Below, in pieces: positions 9,281 through 18,190 of a DNA stretch of 64,000 bases. The stretch's first letter is position 1. Each line of letters begins with the position of its first letter. This stretch comes from Luteibacter sp. Sphag1AF (GTDB lineage Bacteria > Pseudomonadota > Gammaproteobacteria > Xanthomonadales > Rhodanobacteraceae): NCBI RefSeq assembly GCF_014192715.1, contig NZ_JACHYH010000004.1, positions 247,734-311,733 on the forward strand, given 5' to 3'. A model generated the notes under the pieces. The model did not search any database. It was not told the origin of the DNA and saw only the letters and a list, made by a program, of their open reading frames with translations. A program made the translations under genes and the position numbers.

Positions 9281-10429
9281 GTGTCCAGCGCCATCGCACA
9301 ACCTGAAAGTCCGCATCACCGCGCGCCACGACGCGTAGTGGCTCCCCCGCTCGTGGTCGACATTGGCCTCATCGGGCCCGGCAAAGTGGGCACCGCCCTG
9401 CTCGCCCAGCTGAAAGATGCGGCACCACGCCTGCTTCGCGACGCCGGGCTGCATCTGCGCCTGCGCGCCGTCACCGACAGCCGGCACATGTGGCTGGATT
9501 GCGACGACGAGGCCCTCAATGGCCGATCCCATGGCGCCCAGACCTGGCGGCCGGCGGATCTGCACGCCTTCGGTGCTTACGTTCGAGGCGAAGGCGACGG
9601 CGTGGCCCTGCTGGCCGATTGCAGCGCCAGCGACCGCGTGGCGGATCACTACGCGAGCTGGTTGTCGGCCGGATTGCACGTGATCACCCCGAACAAGAAA
9701 GCGGGTAGCGGCGACCTCGCCCGCTGGCACGCCATCCACGAGGCAGCGGCAGAAGGGTCCGCGCACTTTGGCTACGAAGGAACCGTAGGCGCAGGGCTGC
9801 CCGTGATTCAGACCCTGCGCGACCTGCTCGATACGGGCGACCAGCTGATTGCCGTGGAAGGCATGCTGTCCGGCACGCTGGCATGGCTGTTCAACCGTTA
9901 CGACGGGAATGCCCCGTTCTCCCGGCTGGTGCGTGAGGCGCACGACATGGGCTACACGGAACCGGACCCCCGCGATGATCTTTCCGGCGTGGACGTGGCA
10001 CGAAAACTTGTGATCCTGGCCCGGGAAGCCGGCATCCGGCTCACGCTGGAAGACGTTCGGATCGAAAGCCTGGTTCCTGAGCACCTGGCCAACGTATCGC
10101 GCGAGGATTTCATGGATGCGCTGGCAGACATGGACGCCACGATGGTCGCCCGCCACGCCCTGGCCCAGGCCGAAGGATGCGTGCTTCGCCACGTGGCACG
10201 GCTGGACCAGAGCGGCGCGTCGGTGGTTCTGCAAAGCATTCCGCGCGACCACGCCTTTGCGCATTCCCGCCTGACCGACAATGTGCTGCGCTTCGCCACG
10301 CGCCGTTACTGCGACAATGCGCTGGTCGTGCAGGGTCCGGGGGCCGGCCCGGAGGTCACGGCCGCAGCGGTATTTACCGATCTGCTGCGCGTGGCCGGTG
10401 CGATGGGAGTAAAACGATGCGCATGCTGA
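9281..10429 (+). CDS. hom: homoserine dehydrogenase (monofunctional)
   Basis: NADPH-dependent reduction of aspartate semialdehyde to homoserine, the branch step to threonine and methionine. GTG 9281 is preceded by CCGGAGG seven bases upstream and is preferred over the longer frame from 9212. The product has 382 residues. Visible motifs are [10 protein letters not shown] (Rossmann loop near residue 27), [21 protein letters not shown] and [13 protein letters not shown] plus [19 protein letters not shown] of the catalytic domain. It corresponds to the C-terminal half of E. coli ThrA. There is no aspartokinase half and no C-terminal ACT domain. It overlaps thrB by 13 bases and lies behind the threonine attenuator. 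Confidence 0.95.
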   Translation: MSSAIAQPESPHHRAPRRVVAPPLVVDIGLIGPGKVGTALLAQLKDAAPRLLRDAGLHLRLRAVTDSRHMWLDCDDEALNGRSHGAQTWRPADLHAFGAYVRGEGDGVALLADCSASDRVADHYASWLSAGLHVITPNKKAGSGDLARWHAIHEAAAEGSAHFGYEGTVGAGLPVIQTLRDLLDTGDQLIAVEGMLSGTLAWLFNRYDGNAPFSRLVREAHDMGYTEPDPRDDLSGVDVARKLVILAREAGIRLTLEDVRIESLVPEHLANVSREDFMDALADMDATMVARHALAQAEGCVLRHVARLDQSGASVVLQSIPRDHAFAHSRLTDNVLRFATRRYCDNALVVQGPGAGPEVTAAAVFTDLLRVAGAMGVKRCAC

Positions 10430-11370
10430 AAGACACCTTCTCCATTCCCCGGGCCGATATGGCCAGCGCACAGGCCTTTGCCAGCGTCGGCAACGTTGGC
10501 ATCGGCTTCGACATCCTCGGCCACTGTGTAGCGGGCGCCGGCGACCGCGCGGACGTGCGCCGCATCCCGGAGCGCGAAGTGCGAATCGCTGCCATCGATG
10601 GCGTGATCACCGACCTGCCCCTTCGCCCCGAAGAGAACACGGCCGGCGCGGCGCTGCTGTCGCTGCGTCATGCCCTGGACCTCCCGTTCGGCTTTGAACT
10701 TACCCTGCACAAGGGCATCGCGCTCGGTTCAGGCATGGGTGGCTCGGCCGCATCGTGCGTGGCCGCGCTGGTGGCCGCCAACGAATTGCTGGACGAACCA
10801 CTGTCGCGCGAGGCGCTTTATCCCTATGCGCTGGATGGTGAATCGGTGGCCAGCGGCAGCCGTCACGGCGACAACGTGGCGCCCATGCTGCTCGGCGGCC
10901 TGGTGCTGTCCACCCATGACCGTCTCATCCGCATTCCGGTGCCGGCCCAATGGCATTGCGCACTGGTGCATCCGCATTACGTGCTGGAAACCCGCCGCGC
11001 GCGCGCCGCGCTGGCTGGCAGTTACGAGCTGGGCCAGTTCGTCACCCAGAGCGCGAATCTCGCGCTGGTGCTGGCCGGCTGCTACCGCGGTGAAGCAGCC
11101 CTGGTCCGGGAAGGTCTGTCTGATGTACTGGTGGAGCCGCGTCGCGCGCCGCTGATTCCGGGTTTTGACCGGGTGAAGCAGGCTGCGCTGGATAACGGCG
11201 CCATGGGCGCCAGCATTTCCGGCGCAGGCCCCAGCGTGTTTGGCTGGTTTGAAGACGCCGCCAGCGCCGGGCGCGCGTCGCTGGATATGGTGGCCGCATT
11301 TGCCGAGGCAGGCTATGCCAGCGACCGCCTGGTCGCTCCCGTGGACGGCCCTGCCGCCAGGGTGGGTTGA
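10417..11370 (+). CDS. thrB: homoserine kinase
   Basis: GHMP-family kinase that phosphorylates homoserine. 317 residues, close to E. coli ThrB (310). The ATP loop [19 protein letters not shown] lies near residue 108, the N-terminal substrate segment is [17 protein letters not shown], and the C-terminal motif is [15 protein letters not shown] used ATG 10417, which overlaps the hom stop and has GGGAG 9 bases upstream; ATG 10423 in the same frame is possible. Overlap with hom and a three-base gap to thrC indicate translational coupling. Confidence 0.96.
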   Translation: MRMLKDTFSIPRADMASAQAFASVGNVGIGFDILGHCVAGAGDRADVRRIPEREVRIAAIDGVITDLPLRPEENTAGAALLSLRHALDLPFGFELTLHKGIALGSGMGGSAASCVAALVAANELLDEPLSREALYPYALDGESVASGSRHGDNVAPMLLGGLVLSTHDRLIRIPVPAQWHCALVHPHYVLETRRARAALAGSYELGQFVTQSANLALVLAGCYRGEAALVREGLSDVLVEPRRAPLIPGFDRVKQAALDNGAMGASISGAGPSVFGWFEDAASAGRASLDMVAAFAEAGYASDRLVAPVDGPAARVG

Positions 11371-11373
11371 GCC

Positions 11374-12678
11374 ATGCGCTTTGTCAGCACACGGGGCAAC
11401 GCCCCGGCAGCCACGCTTTCCGATGCCATCAACGCGGGCCTGGCGCCCGATGGCGGGCTATATGTTCCCGAGAACATGCCACATCTTTCGCCAGACGATT
11501 TCCCGCAGGGGCTCTCCCTGGCGCAGACCGCCGCGTATCTGCTGGCTCCCTTTTTTGCAGGCGATGCACTCGCACCGGAGCTGAAGGCCATCTGCGCGGA
11601 GGCCTTCGCCTTCGATGCGCCGCACCGCGCGCTGGCGATGCCTGGCGCGCACGTGCTCGAGCTCTTTCATGGCCCCACGGCGGCATTCAAGGATTTCGGC
11701 GCGCGTTTCCTTGCAGCCTGCATGCGCCGGCTGCGCGCAGACGCAACGCGGCCGCTCACCATTCTCGTGGCAACTTCCGGCGACACGGGCGCTGCGGTAG
11801 GCGCTGCTTTCCACCGGGTGCCGGGCATGCGCGTGGCCATTCTTTATCCGGACCATCGTGTGTCGCCGCGCCAGGCGCATCAGCTGGGCAGCTTCGGTGA
11901 CAACGTGGACGCCCTGCGCGTGGCGGGCAGCTTCGACGACTGCCAGCGCATGGTGAAAGCCGCGCTGGGCGACCGCCAGTTGCAGGCCGACGTACCGATG
12001 AGCTCGGCCAACAGCATCAGCCTGGGCCGCCTGCTGCCGCAAATGGCGTACTACGCGCACGCGGCACTCAATCACTGGCGGCGCACGCACGACGCGCTGA
12101 ATGTGATGGTGCCCACCGGGAATCTTGGCAACGCGGTGGCCTGCCTGTGGGTGCGCGCGATGGGCTTGCCGGTAGGCGAGGTGATGTTTGCCTGCAACGC
12201 CAACGACACGCTGCCGCAGTTCTACGCAGGCGCGCCGTACCGGGGCCGCGACGCCATCGCCACCATCGCCAATGCCATGGACGTGGGTGCACCCAGCAAT
12301 TTCGAGCGCCTGGCGCATCTGTTTGGCGGCGAAGACGCAGCCCGGGCCAATGGGCATGCGCAGAGCGTGGACGATGCAGAAATCCGCGACGTCGTGCGTC
12401 GCCATGCCCTCAGTGACGGCGAAATCTATTGCCCGCATACCGCCACGGCCATTCGCGTACTGGAGCGCCAGCGTCTGGCGGGCGATCACCGCGCCTGGAC
12501 CGTGGTGGCTACGGCGCATCCGGCCAAGTTCGACACCATCGTCGAGCCACTGGTGGGGCGGCCCATCCGCGTTCCCGATGCGCTGGGCGCCATGCTCGAC
12601 CGCCCGGCCTACGCGGCACCGATGGCTGCCGATCACGGCGTTTTTCACCACTGGCTGCGCCACGGCCGCGCGGCCTGA
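11374..12678 (+). CDS. thrC: threonine synthase
   Basis: PLP enzyme converting O-phosphohomoserine to threonine, the final step of the operon. 434 residues, matching the E. coli-type (fold II, short) threonine synthase. The N-terminus MRFVSTRGNAPAATLSDAI and the PLP lysine in HGPTAAFKDFGARF (Lys106) are diagnostic. Further motifs are ATSGDTGAAVG and NSISLGRLLPQ, and the PLP phosphate site PTGNLGN. It begins three bases after the thrB stop. A GC-rich hairpin follows the stop. Confidence 0.96.
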   Translation: MRFVSTRGNAPAATLSDAINAGLAPDGGLYVPENMPHLSPDDFPQGLSLAQTAAYLLAPFFAGDALAPELKAICAEAFAFDAPHRALAMPGAHVLELFHGPTAAFKDFGARFLAACMRRLRADATRPLTILVATSGDTGAAVGAAFHRVPGMRVAILYPDHRVSPRQAHQLGSFGDNVDALRVAGSFDDCQRMVKAALGDRQLQADVPMSSANSISLGRLLPQMAYYAHAALNHWRRTHDALNVMVPTGNLGNAVACLWVRAMGLPVGEVMFACNANDTLPQFYAGAPYRGRDAIATIANAMDVGAPSNFERLAHLFGGEDAARANGHAQSVDDAEIRDVVRRHALSDGEIYCPHTATAIRVLERQRLAGDHRAWTVVATAHPAKFDTIVEPLVGRPIRVPDALGAMLDRPAYAAPMAADHGVFHHWLRHGRAA

Positions 12679-12685
12679 CCCGCAA

Positions 12686-12707
12686 GGAGGCGTCTCCGGA
12701 CGCCTCC
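12686..12707 (+). terminator. stem-loop after thrC
   Basis: GGAGGCGT (12686-12693) pairs with ACGCCTCC (12700-12707) around a six-base loop, eight bases after the thrC stop. There is no U-tract, so it may be a weak or Rho-assisted terminator or an mRNA 3'-end stabiliser. A possible argS -10, TATCAT, begins about 18 bases later (12725). Confidence 0.45.
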
Positions 12708-12752
12708 GGCGTGCGCCACAGCCGGTATCATTGCCGGTCGCACTTTGAACGG

Positions 12753-14519
12753 ATGAAACCCATGTCGCACCACTCCGACGCCACGCTGGCCAGCCGGGTC
12801 GATCACCTGCTGGAAGCCGCTTTCCGCGATTGCGGTCTGCCGACCGACACCGCGCGATCGGTGCCGGCCTCGCGTGCGGAACTCGGTGACCTGCAATGCA
12901 ATGGCGCCATGCCGCTGGCCAAAACGCTGGGTCGCCCGCCGCGCGACATCGCCACCGACGTCGCCGCACGCCTGCGCGAGTTGCCCCAGCTGGAGTCCGT
13001 GGACATCGCCGGCCCGGGCTTCATCAACCTGCGCCTGTCGCCGGCCTTCCTGGCCTCGGTGGCTGAAGAGCAGCTGGCCGCAGACGGCGCCGGCATCGTG
13101 CGCCAGCCTCCGCAGCGCATCCTGATCGACTTCGGTGGCCCGAATGTGGCCAAGCCGCTGCACGTGGGCCACCTGCGCTCCCTGGTCATTGGTGAAAGCC
13201 TGCGTCGCATTCTCGGAGCGCTGGGCCACCACACCATCGGCGACGTGCATCTGGGCGACTGGGGCTTGCAGATGGGCATGCTGATCGCGGAAATCCGCCT
13301 GCGCTGGCCCGACCTGCCCTGCTTCTCGGCCGAACCGACGTTGCCCGAAGGCGTGCTGCCGCTGGGCATGGACGACTTGCAGAAGCTGTATCCGGAAGCG
13401 GCTGCCGCGTGCAAGGCAGAACCCGCCCGCATGGAAGAAGCCCGCGCCGCCACGGCGGCGCTGCAAGCCGGCAACCCGGGTTACATGATGCTGTGGCGCG
13501 CGATCCGCACCATTTCGCTGGATGCGCAGCGCCGTGACTTCGACTCGCTGGACGTCCATTTCGACGTGCTGCTGGGCGAAAGCGATGTGCAGTCGCTCAT
13601 TCCCGGCATGCTGGACGATCTGCGCGCGCGCCACGTGGCCGTGGAAAGCGAAGGCGCGCTCGTCATTGAAGTGGCGCAAGAAAGCGACGGCAAGCCCATG
13701 CCGCCGTTGCTCGTGGCCAAGTCGGACGGCGCCGCGCTGTACGCCACGACGGACCTTGCCACCATCCTCGACCGCAAGCAGCGCGACAATCCCGACCGCA
13801 TCGTCTACGTGGTGGACCAGCGCCAGGCGCTGCACTTCGAGCAGGTATTCCGTGCCGCCCACAAGGCCGGGTACGCCGATGGCATCGACCTGTTCCACGC
13901 GGGCTTCGGCACGGTAAATGGCCCGGACGGCAAGCCGTACAAGACCCGCCAGGGGGGCGTGGCCCAGCTGAAAGACCTGCTGAGCGATGCCATCGACAAG
14001 GCACGCGAACGCGTCGCCGGAAATACCGAAGTCAGCGATCCGGAAGCCCTGGCCCGCTCGGTGGGCATGGCCGCCATCAAGTTCGCCGACCTGTCGAGCT
14101 ACCGCACCTCCGGCTACATCTTCGATGCGGATCGCATGGTCTCGTTTGAAGGCCGCACCGGCCCGTACGTGCAATATGCGTGCGTGCGCATCGGCTCGAT
14201 TCTGGCCCGTGCCAGCGAGCGCGGCGCGGCGCCGGGCCCGATCACGGTCGATGCACCTGCCGAACGCGCGCTGGTTCTGGACTGCGCCCGCTTCCCGGAA
14301 GTGGTGACGTCGGCCGCTGCCAACCTCGCCCCGAACGAGATCGCCGATTACGTGTTCGGCCTCGCCCAGACCTTCAGCCGCTTCTACAACGAATGCCCGG
14401 TACTCGCCGCCGAAGAGGAAGCCACCCGCGCATCGCGCCTCGCACTGTGCGCGCTGACCCGCAACGTGCTGGTCCAGGGCCTGACCCTGCTGGGCATCGT
14501 GGTGCCGGAAAAGATGTAA
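12753..14519 (+). CDS. argS: arginyl-tRNA synthetase
   Basis: Class I aminoacyl-tRNA synthetase charging tRNA-Arg, 588 residues from ATG 12753 (a second ATG lies at 12762). The N-terminal Add-1 domain occupies about residues 1-115. The HIGH-type signature is GGPNVAKPLHVGHLRS near residue 130, followed by GDVHLGDWGLQMGM. The KMSKS-equivalent is KTRQGGVAQL, and the C-terminal DALR anticodon-binding domain ends ..LTLLGIVVPEKM. A -10-like TATCAT at 12725 suggests its own promoter, separate from the thr operon. Confidence 0.97.
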   Translation: MKPMSHHSDATLASRVDHLLEAAFRDCGLPTDTARSVPASRAELGDLQCNGAMPLAKTLGRPPRDIATDVAARLRELPQLESVDIAGPGFINLRLSPAFLASVAEEQLAADGAGIVRQPPQRILIDFGGPNVAKPLHVGHLRSLVIGESLRRILGALGHHTIGDVHLGDWGLQMGMLIAEIRLRWPDLPCFSAEPTLPEGVLPLGMDDLQKLYPEAAAACKAEPARMEEARAATAALQAGNPGYMMLWRAIRTISLDAQRRDFDSLDVHFDVLLGESDVQSLIPGMLDDLRARHVAVESEGALVIEVAQESDGKPMPPLLVAKSDGAALYATTDLATILDRKQRDNPDRIVYVVDQRQALHFEQVFRAAHKAGYADGIDLFHAGFGTVNGPDGKPYKTRQGGVAQLKDLLSDAIDKARERVAGNTEVSDPEALARSVGMAAIKFADLSSYRTSGYIFDADRMVSFEGRTGPYVQYACVRIGSILARASERGAAPGPITVDAPAERALVLDCARFPEVVTSAAANLAPNEIADYVFGLAQTFSRFYNECPVLAAEEEATRASRLALCALTRNVLVQGLTLLGIVVPEKM

Positions 14520-14527
14520 TGCGATAT

Positions 14528-14559
14528 CCGGTGGGCACCGCGTCGCGGATGCCCACCGG
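14528..14559. terminator. bidirectional hairpin between argS and the TPR gene
   Basis: CCGGTGGGCA (14528-14537) and TGCCCACCGG (14550-14559) form a ten-pair stem with a 12-base loop. It starts eight bases after the argS stop and lies 17 bases from the stop of the convergent gene. The T-run is poor (GGTTGT). Confidence 0.6.
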
Positions 14560-14576
14560 GGTTGTCGCGCGCATCG

Positions 14577-15326
14577 TTACTTCGCCTTGGCGCGAAGATC
14601 CCTGATGTAGCCAAGCTCGCCGGTGGACTTCGGCTCGCCGGGCTTGATCTTCAGGCAACCCTCGTACGCTTTCACGGCCTCGTCCAGACGCCCCAGTTCC
14701 ACCAACGCGTAACCGCTGCCCCGATAGGCGATGCACTTTGACTTCACCGGGTCAGAGGCGATGATCTCAGCATCGGCGAGCGCTTCGTTGTACAGGCGCA
14801 GCGAACTCTCGAAGTCGCGCTTGATCTGGTAGACGTAGGCGAGTTCAGACTTGTACTCGGTTTCACGGGGAGACAGGGCAATGGCCTTCTCCAGTTCCAC
14901 GCGCGCATCGTCCGGGCGGTTCATCTCGTTATAGGCATAGGCGCGACCGCCATAGGCCATGGCCCAAGCCGGCCCAAGCACGGTCACGGATGATTTGCTG
15001 TCAGCCACCAGTGCGCTGCTCGAGTAGAGCAGTCCGTCCTCCATGGTGCGGGCACAGAACACGGTCTTTCCGGCCTGATTGCCGTACTTTGCCTCGTATT
15101 TGTTCACCACCTGATTGAACGGGCCGTCGATGGCCGCCTGGATCTTGCCGGCACGAATCATCGCCCAGCCTTCCATCACCGTCGCGCGATCCGCATCGTT
15201 CGCGGCATCGTCGACCTGCATCTGGACCGTTACGGTGGGCTTGCCCGGGTGCTCTTTACCCGCATGGGCGTACCCGGATGCTCCCAGCGCGGCGCATAGC
15301 GCCACGTACGAAACGACTCGCAACAT
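14577..15326 (-). CDS. tetratricopeptide-repeat protein, exported
   Basis: Function unknown. ATG 15326 is chosen because it begins a signal peptide (MLRVVSYVALCAALGASGYAHA region) and follows GGGGAGGCAGGGG. 249 residues. At least two TPR units are visible, YGGRAYAYNEMNRPDDARVELEKAI and later YRGSGYALVELGRLDEAVKAYEGCL, with a third weaker repeat between them, which suggests a periplasmic scaffold binding other proteins. It is convergent with argS and stands alone, giving no functional context. Confidence 0.8.
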   Translation of the reverse strand: MLRVVSYVALCAALGASGYAHAGKEHPGKPTVTVQMQVDDAANDADRATVMEGWAMIRAGKIQAAIDGPFNQVVNKYEAKYGNQAGKTVFCARTMEDGLLYSSSALVADSKSSVTVLGPAWAMAYGGRAYAYNEMNRPDDARVELEKAIALSPRETEYKSELAYVYQIKRDFESSLRLYNEALADAEIIASDPVKSKCIAYRGSGYALVELGRLDEAVKAYEGCLKIKPGEPKSTGELGYIRDLRAKAK

Positions 15327-15520
15327 CCCCTGCCTCCCCCGTTGAGCATCATGCGATGCACCCGGAGCATAGCGGGCTTGCACGGCCTCGGGGTGGGTTA
15401 TGGCGCGTCGCGTCGCAGGAGGAACAATCCTGCTCGCGAAGGCGCCAGGCGGGCTGGCCCTTCCATGGCAGCCCGCCGCCGCGTCGAGCCCCGAATCGGC
15501 TATGCAGGTAGCCGTCAGGA

Positions 15521-15682
15521 CTAGTTCGGGTGTTCCGGCAACTCATCTGGCCACGTCGGCTCACCAAACTGCTTGCCGGTACCGGGGGTCGGGACGTCGT
15601 TGCTCTCGTCTTCGTCTTCGTCTTCTTCTCCGCCCAGCCTCAGCCAACGCTCGTTGTCCGGGTCGATCTTCTGCTTGGTCAT
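15521..15682 (-). CDS. small acidic hypothetical protein
   Basis: A 53-residue ORF that I do not recognise. ATG 15682 is preceded by AGGAAGC at a good distance; an upstream in-frame start would add nine residues. The middle carries an acidic run (GGEEDEDEDESNDV), and the C-terminus is rich in Pro and Trp (FGEPTWPDELPEHPN). No signal peptide or membrane segment. Codon use matches the neighbours. It is isolated between two unrelated genes. Confidence 0.5.
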   Translation of the reverse strand: MTKQKIDPDNERWLRLGGEEDEDEDESNDVPTPGTGKQFGEPTWPDELPEHPN

Positions 15683-15920
15683 GACAGCTTCCTCTCGCCA
15701 TTCCGCCACGCGGCAGCGACTTCAATCTACGAGCCTTCCCCGGGCCCGAACATAGACCGTCAGGTGTAGGGGATCGCAGGTTGCGCGGTACGACTGATGC
15801 TTTCGCATGATGCGGATGGCCGTGCGCAGCCGCCTCTTCATATAGTGCTTGACCTAAAGCGCACTCGAGGTCGTAGAGTCTCCACTCCCCTTCCTCTTGC
15901 CCGCCCCGGAGAGCCTTTCG

Positions 15921-16202
15921 ATGTCCCGAAAACCGAGTACACAGAGCCTTACTCAACACGATCTTGCGGGCACCTGGGTGACCGCGCATGGGTATGTCCG
16001 CCAGGATCTTCATGCCGACGGACGCTATGAAGAGACCCGCGGATTCCGCAAGGCGGCCTATCGCGGCACCTGGACGGTCAGCGACAACCGCATCGTCTAT
16101 GTCGACGAACGAGGGTTCAGCGCCCGGGCCGATGTGGTCGACGGCGAGATTCACCACGCCGGCATGAGGCTTTTCCGCATTCAGGCCGCCATCGCGGCCT
16201 GA
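15921..16202 (+). CDS. Atu4866-domain protein
   Basis: A 93-residue cytoplasmic protein resembling the single-domain Atu4866 family (small beta-barrel of unknown function). The family pattern is visible in LAGTWVTAHGYVRQDL, GRYEETRGFRKAAYRGTW, IVYVDERGFSARADVVDG and IHHAGMRLFR. ATG 15921 has GGAGAG about eight bases upstream; the longer TTG start at 15897 is less likely. A short hairpin (AGCCGT/ACGGCT, 16291-16306) lies downstream before the leuL promoter. The domain is often found with small reductases or acetyltransferases, but here it stands alone. Confidence 0.72.
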   Translation: MSRKPSTQSLTQHDLAGTWVTAHGYVRQDLHADGRYEETRGFRKAAYRGTWTVSDNRIVYVDERGFSARADVVDGEIHHAGMRLFRIQAAIAA

Positions 16203-16332
16203 CGCGGGGTCATGCGCGCAATGCGCAGACCACGATTGGCAAACCCGCATAGCACCGCGCCTGCGACGATAAGACCAGTCCCATTTGATTAGCCGTCCAG
16301 ACGGCTCTTGAAAAAAGTTTCGACGGAAAGTG

Positions 16333-16361
16333 TTGACAGTCCGCAACGGACTGACTTACGG
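16333..16361 (+). promoter_or_regulatory. promoter of the leu-ilv operon with a palindrome in the spacer
   Basis: TTGACA at 16333-16338 and TTACGG at 16356-16361 are separated by 17 bases. The spacer contains a perfect 7-3-7 palindrome, CAGTCCG-CAA-CGGACTG (16337-16353), overlapping the -35. The predicted start falls about 0-3 bases before the leuL ATG at 16370. No ribosome-binding site is present between promoter and ATG. Confidence 0.6.
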
Positions 16362-16369
16362 TCGACCAC

Positions 16370-16504
16370 ATGACGCATCGCACCAACATCGGCCGCAACG
16401 CCCTCATCAACCGTCTTTCGACGGTCGGCGTTCCGCTGCGTCTTCGCGGCCTCCTTCTTCTTGCCCTTGTACTTGTACTCATTACCAGCGGAGGTGCGGG
16501 TTGA
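16370..16504 (+). CDS. leuL: leu-ilv operon leader peptide
   Basis: A 44-codon ORF whose residues 28-38 read LLLLALVLVLI, ten branched-chain residues of eleven. In total it holds eleven Leu, four Val and three Ile codons. The run is written mainly with CTT, GTA and ATT, which are uncommon in the neighbouring genes that prefer CTG and GTG; this should make ribosome stalling sensitive to the charged tRNA pools. It is followed directly by a clear intrinsic terminator and leuA. No Shine-Dalgarno is present, so it is predicted to be leaderless. Confidence 0.92.
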   Translation: MTHRTNIGRNALINRLSTVGVPLRLRGLLLLALVLVLITSGGAG

Positions 16505-16579
16505 GGGCGCTCAGGTAAATTAAGAAACACACCTGAAAAACTCAAAACCCCGCACCCGGGAACGGATGCGGGGTTTTTT
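16493..16579 (+). terminator. leu-ilv transcription attenuator
   Basis: Terminator: CCCCGCA (16548-16554) pairs with TGCGGGG (16567-16573) and is followed by six T (16574-16579). Antiterminator: GGTGCGGGTTGAG at 16493-16505, overlapping the leuL stop, is complementary (with a three-base bulge) to CTC.AAACCCCGCACC at 16541-16556, which sequesters the left arm of the terminator. A small hairpin TCAGGT/ACCTGA (16511-16536) is enclosed. Stalling in the Leu/Val/Ile run leaves 16493 free to pair. Confidence 0.9.
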
Positions 16580-16593
16580 ATTGGAGTGAAAAA

Positions 16594-18177
16594 ATGACGG
16601 CGACAGAGCAGACACAGGCCAGCGAGCCCACCGAGGGCGACGTAGGCGAGCGCGTGAAGATCTTCGACACGACATTGCGCGATGGCGAACAAGCCCCCGG
16701 ATTTTCCATGGACCGGCGGGCGAAAATGCGCATGGCGCACGCGCTGGAAGAGCTGGGCGTCGACATCATCGAAGCCGGATTCCCACAGGCCTCACCCGAT
16801 GATTTCGCCGCAGTCGCCGAGATAGCCAGGTCATTGAAACAACCCACGATCTGCGCACTGGCACGATGTCAGGAGGTCGACATAGATGCCGCGGGGCGCG
16901 CACTGGAACAAGCCCGCCACTCACGCATCCATCTGTTTCTGTCGACAAGCCCGCTGCATCGCGAACACAAGCTGGGCAAGAGCAAGAACGAAGTCATAGA
17001 TATCGCGGTCAACGCGATTCGCCGGGCCTCCCGGCTTTCCCACGAAGTCGAATTTTCCGCCGAAGACGCGATGCGTACCGAGCCGGACTTCCTGGTCGAA
17101 GTATTCAATGCCGCCATCGAAGCCGGCGCCACCACCCTCAACGTTCCCGACACAGTGGGCTACGTCACCCCCTTTGAAGTCGCCGACATGTTCGCGTTCC
17201 TGCGCGCGAACGTGCGTGGGGCCGAGCGCGTGGTGTTCTCCGGACATTGCCACGACGACCTGGGCATGGCCGTCGCCAACAGCCTCGCCGCAGTGAGCGC
17301 GGGCGCCCGTCAGGTGGAATGCACCATCAACGGCATCGGCGAACGCGCTGGCAACGCTGCACTGGAAGAGGTGGTGATGGCGCTGCGTACGCGGCAGCCA
17401 CACTTCAACGTGCATACCGGCATCGTGACAAAACACCTGTATCCCGCCTCGCGCCTGCTGGCCCAGCTCACCGGGCAGCCCGTGCCGCGCAACAAAGCCA
17501 TCGTGGGCGACAACGCGTTTGCGCACGAATCGGGCATCCATCAGCACGGCATGCTGAAGCACCGCGGCACGTACGAGATCATGCGCCCGCAGGATGTGGG
17601 CGCCACCACGTCGCTGGTGCTGGGCAAGCACTCCGGCCGGCACGCGCTGCGCCAGCGCGCCAGCGATCTGGGCTACGTGCTGGACGACGCCGCGATGGAT
17701 GTGGTGTTCGAGCGCTTCAAGGCACTGGCTGATCGCAAGCGCACCGTCACCGACGAAGACGTGGAAGCGCTGGCCAGCGGTGCCGATCCCGAACACACCG
17801 GCCCTTGGCGCTTCACGCATCTGCACACCAGCTCGCATCTGGGTGGCGGCGCATCGGTGTCCTTGAAGCTCACCCACGAAGATGGCCGTACGGTGAGTGA
17901 GGCGGCCATCGGCGATGGCCCGGTAGACGCCATGCTGCGCGCTGTCGAGCGCGCTACCGGCGAAGCCATTTCGCTGGCCGATTTCAACATTCGCGCGGTC
18001 AGCGAAGGCGGCGACGCCGAAGGCCACGCGACGCTCACCGCGCATCACGACGGTCACGACTACCGCGGAAGCGGTGTCAGCACCGACATCGTGGAAGCCA
18101 CCGCGCAAGCCGTGCTGGCCATCGTCAACCGTATCGAACGCCAGGTGCCGCGCCGTGCCGCGGCAGCCCATTCCTAG
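16594..18177 (+). CDS. leuA: 2-isopropylmalate synthase
   Basis: Condenses acetyl-CoA with 2-oxoisovalerate, the first committed step of leucine synthesis. 527 residues, the normal LeuA type 1 length. The catalytic motif is FDTTLRDGEQAPG near residues 24-36, the second metal/substrate region GHCHDDLGMAVANSLAAV, and the HxH metal pair lies in this segment. The C-terminal regulatory LeuA allosteric domain covers about residues 390-515 (SVSLKLTHEDGRTVSEAAIGDGPVDA in part). GGAG lies eight bases before the ATG, 14 bases after the attenuator T-run. First structural gene of the operon. Confidence 0.97.
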   Translation: MTATEQTQASEPTEGDVGERVKIFDTTLRDGEQAPGFSMDRRAKMRMAHALEELGVDIIEAGFPQASPDDFAAVAEIARSLKQPTICALARCQEVDIDAAGRALEQARHSRIHLFLSTSPLHREHKLGKSKNEVIDIAVNAIRRASRLSHEVEFSAEDAMRTEPDFLVEVFNAAIEAGATTLNVPDTVGYVTPFEVADMFAFLRANVRGAERVVFSGHCHDDLGMAVANSLAAVSAGARQVECTINGIGERAGNAALEEVVMALRTRQPHFNVHTGIVTKHLYPASRLLAQLTGQPVPRNKAIVGDNAFAHESGIHQHGMLKHRGTYEIMRPQDVGATTSLVLGKHSGRHALRQRASDLGYVLDDAAMDVVFERFKALADRKRTVTDEDVEALASGADPEHTGPWRFTHLHTSSHLGGGASVSLKLTHEDGRTVSEAAIGDGPVDAMLRAVERATGEAISLADFNIRAVSEGGDAEGHATLTAHHDGHDYRGSGVSTDIVEATAQAVLAIVNRIERQVPRRAAAAHS

Positions 18178-18190
18178 AGGAGACCGTTAC

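Noticed and set aside
9099..9338. Frame over the thr leader region
   Set aside because: Out of frame with the Thr-rich leader and with hom; no start signal.
9281..10429. Naming this gene thrA (bifunctional aspartokinase/homoserine dehydrogenase)
   Set aside because: No aspartokinase domain is encoded here or upstream; only the homoserine dehydrogenase part exists.
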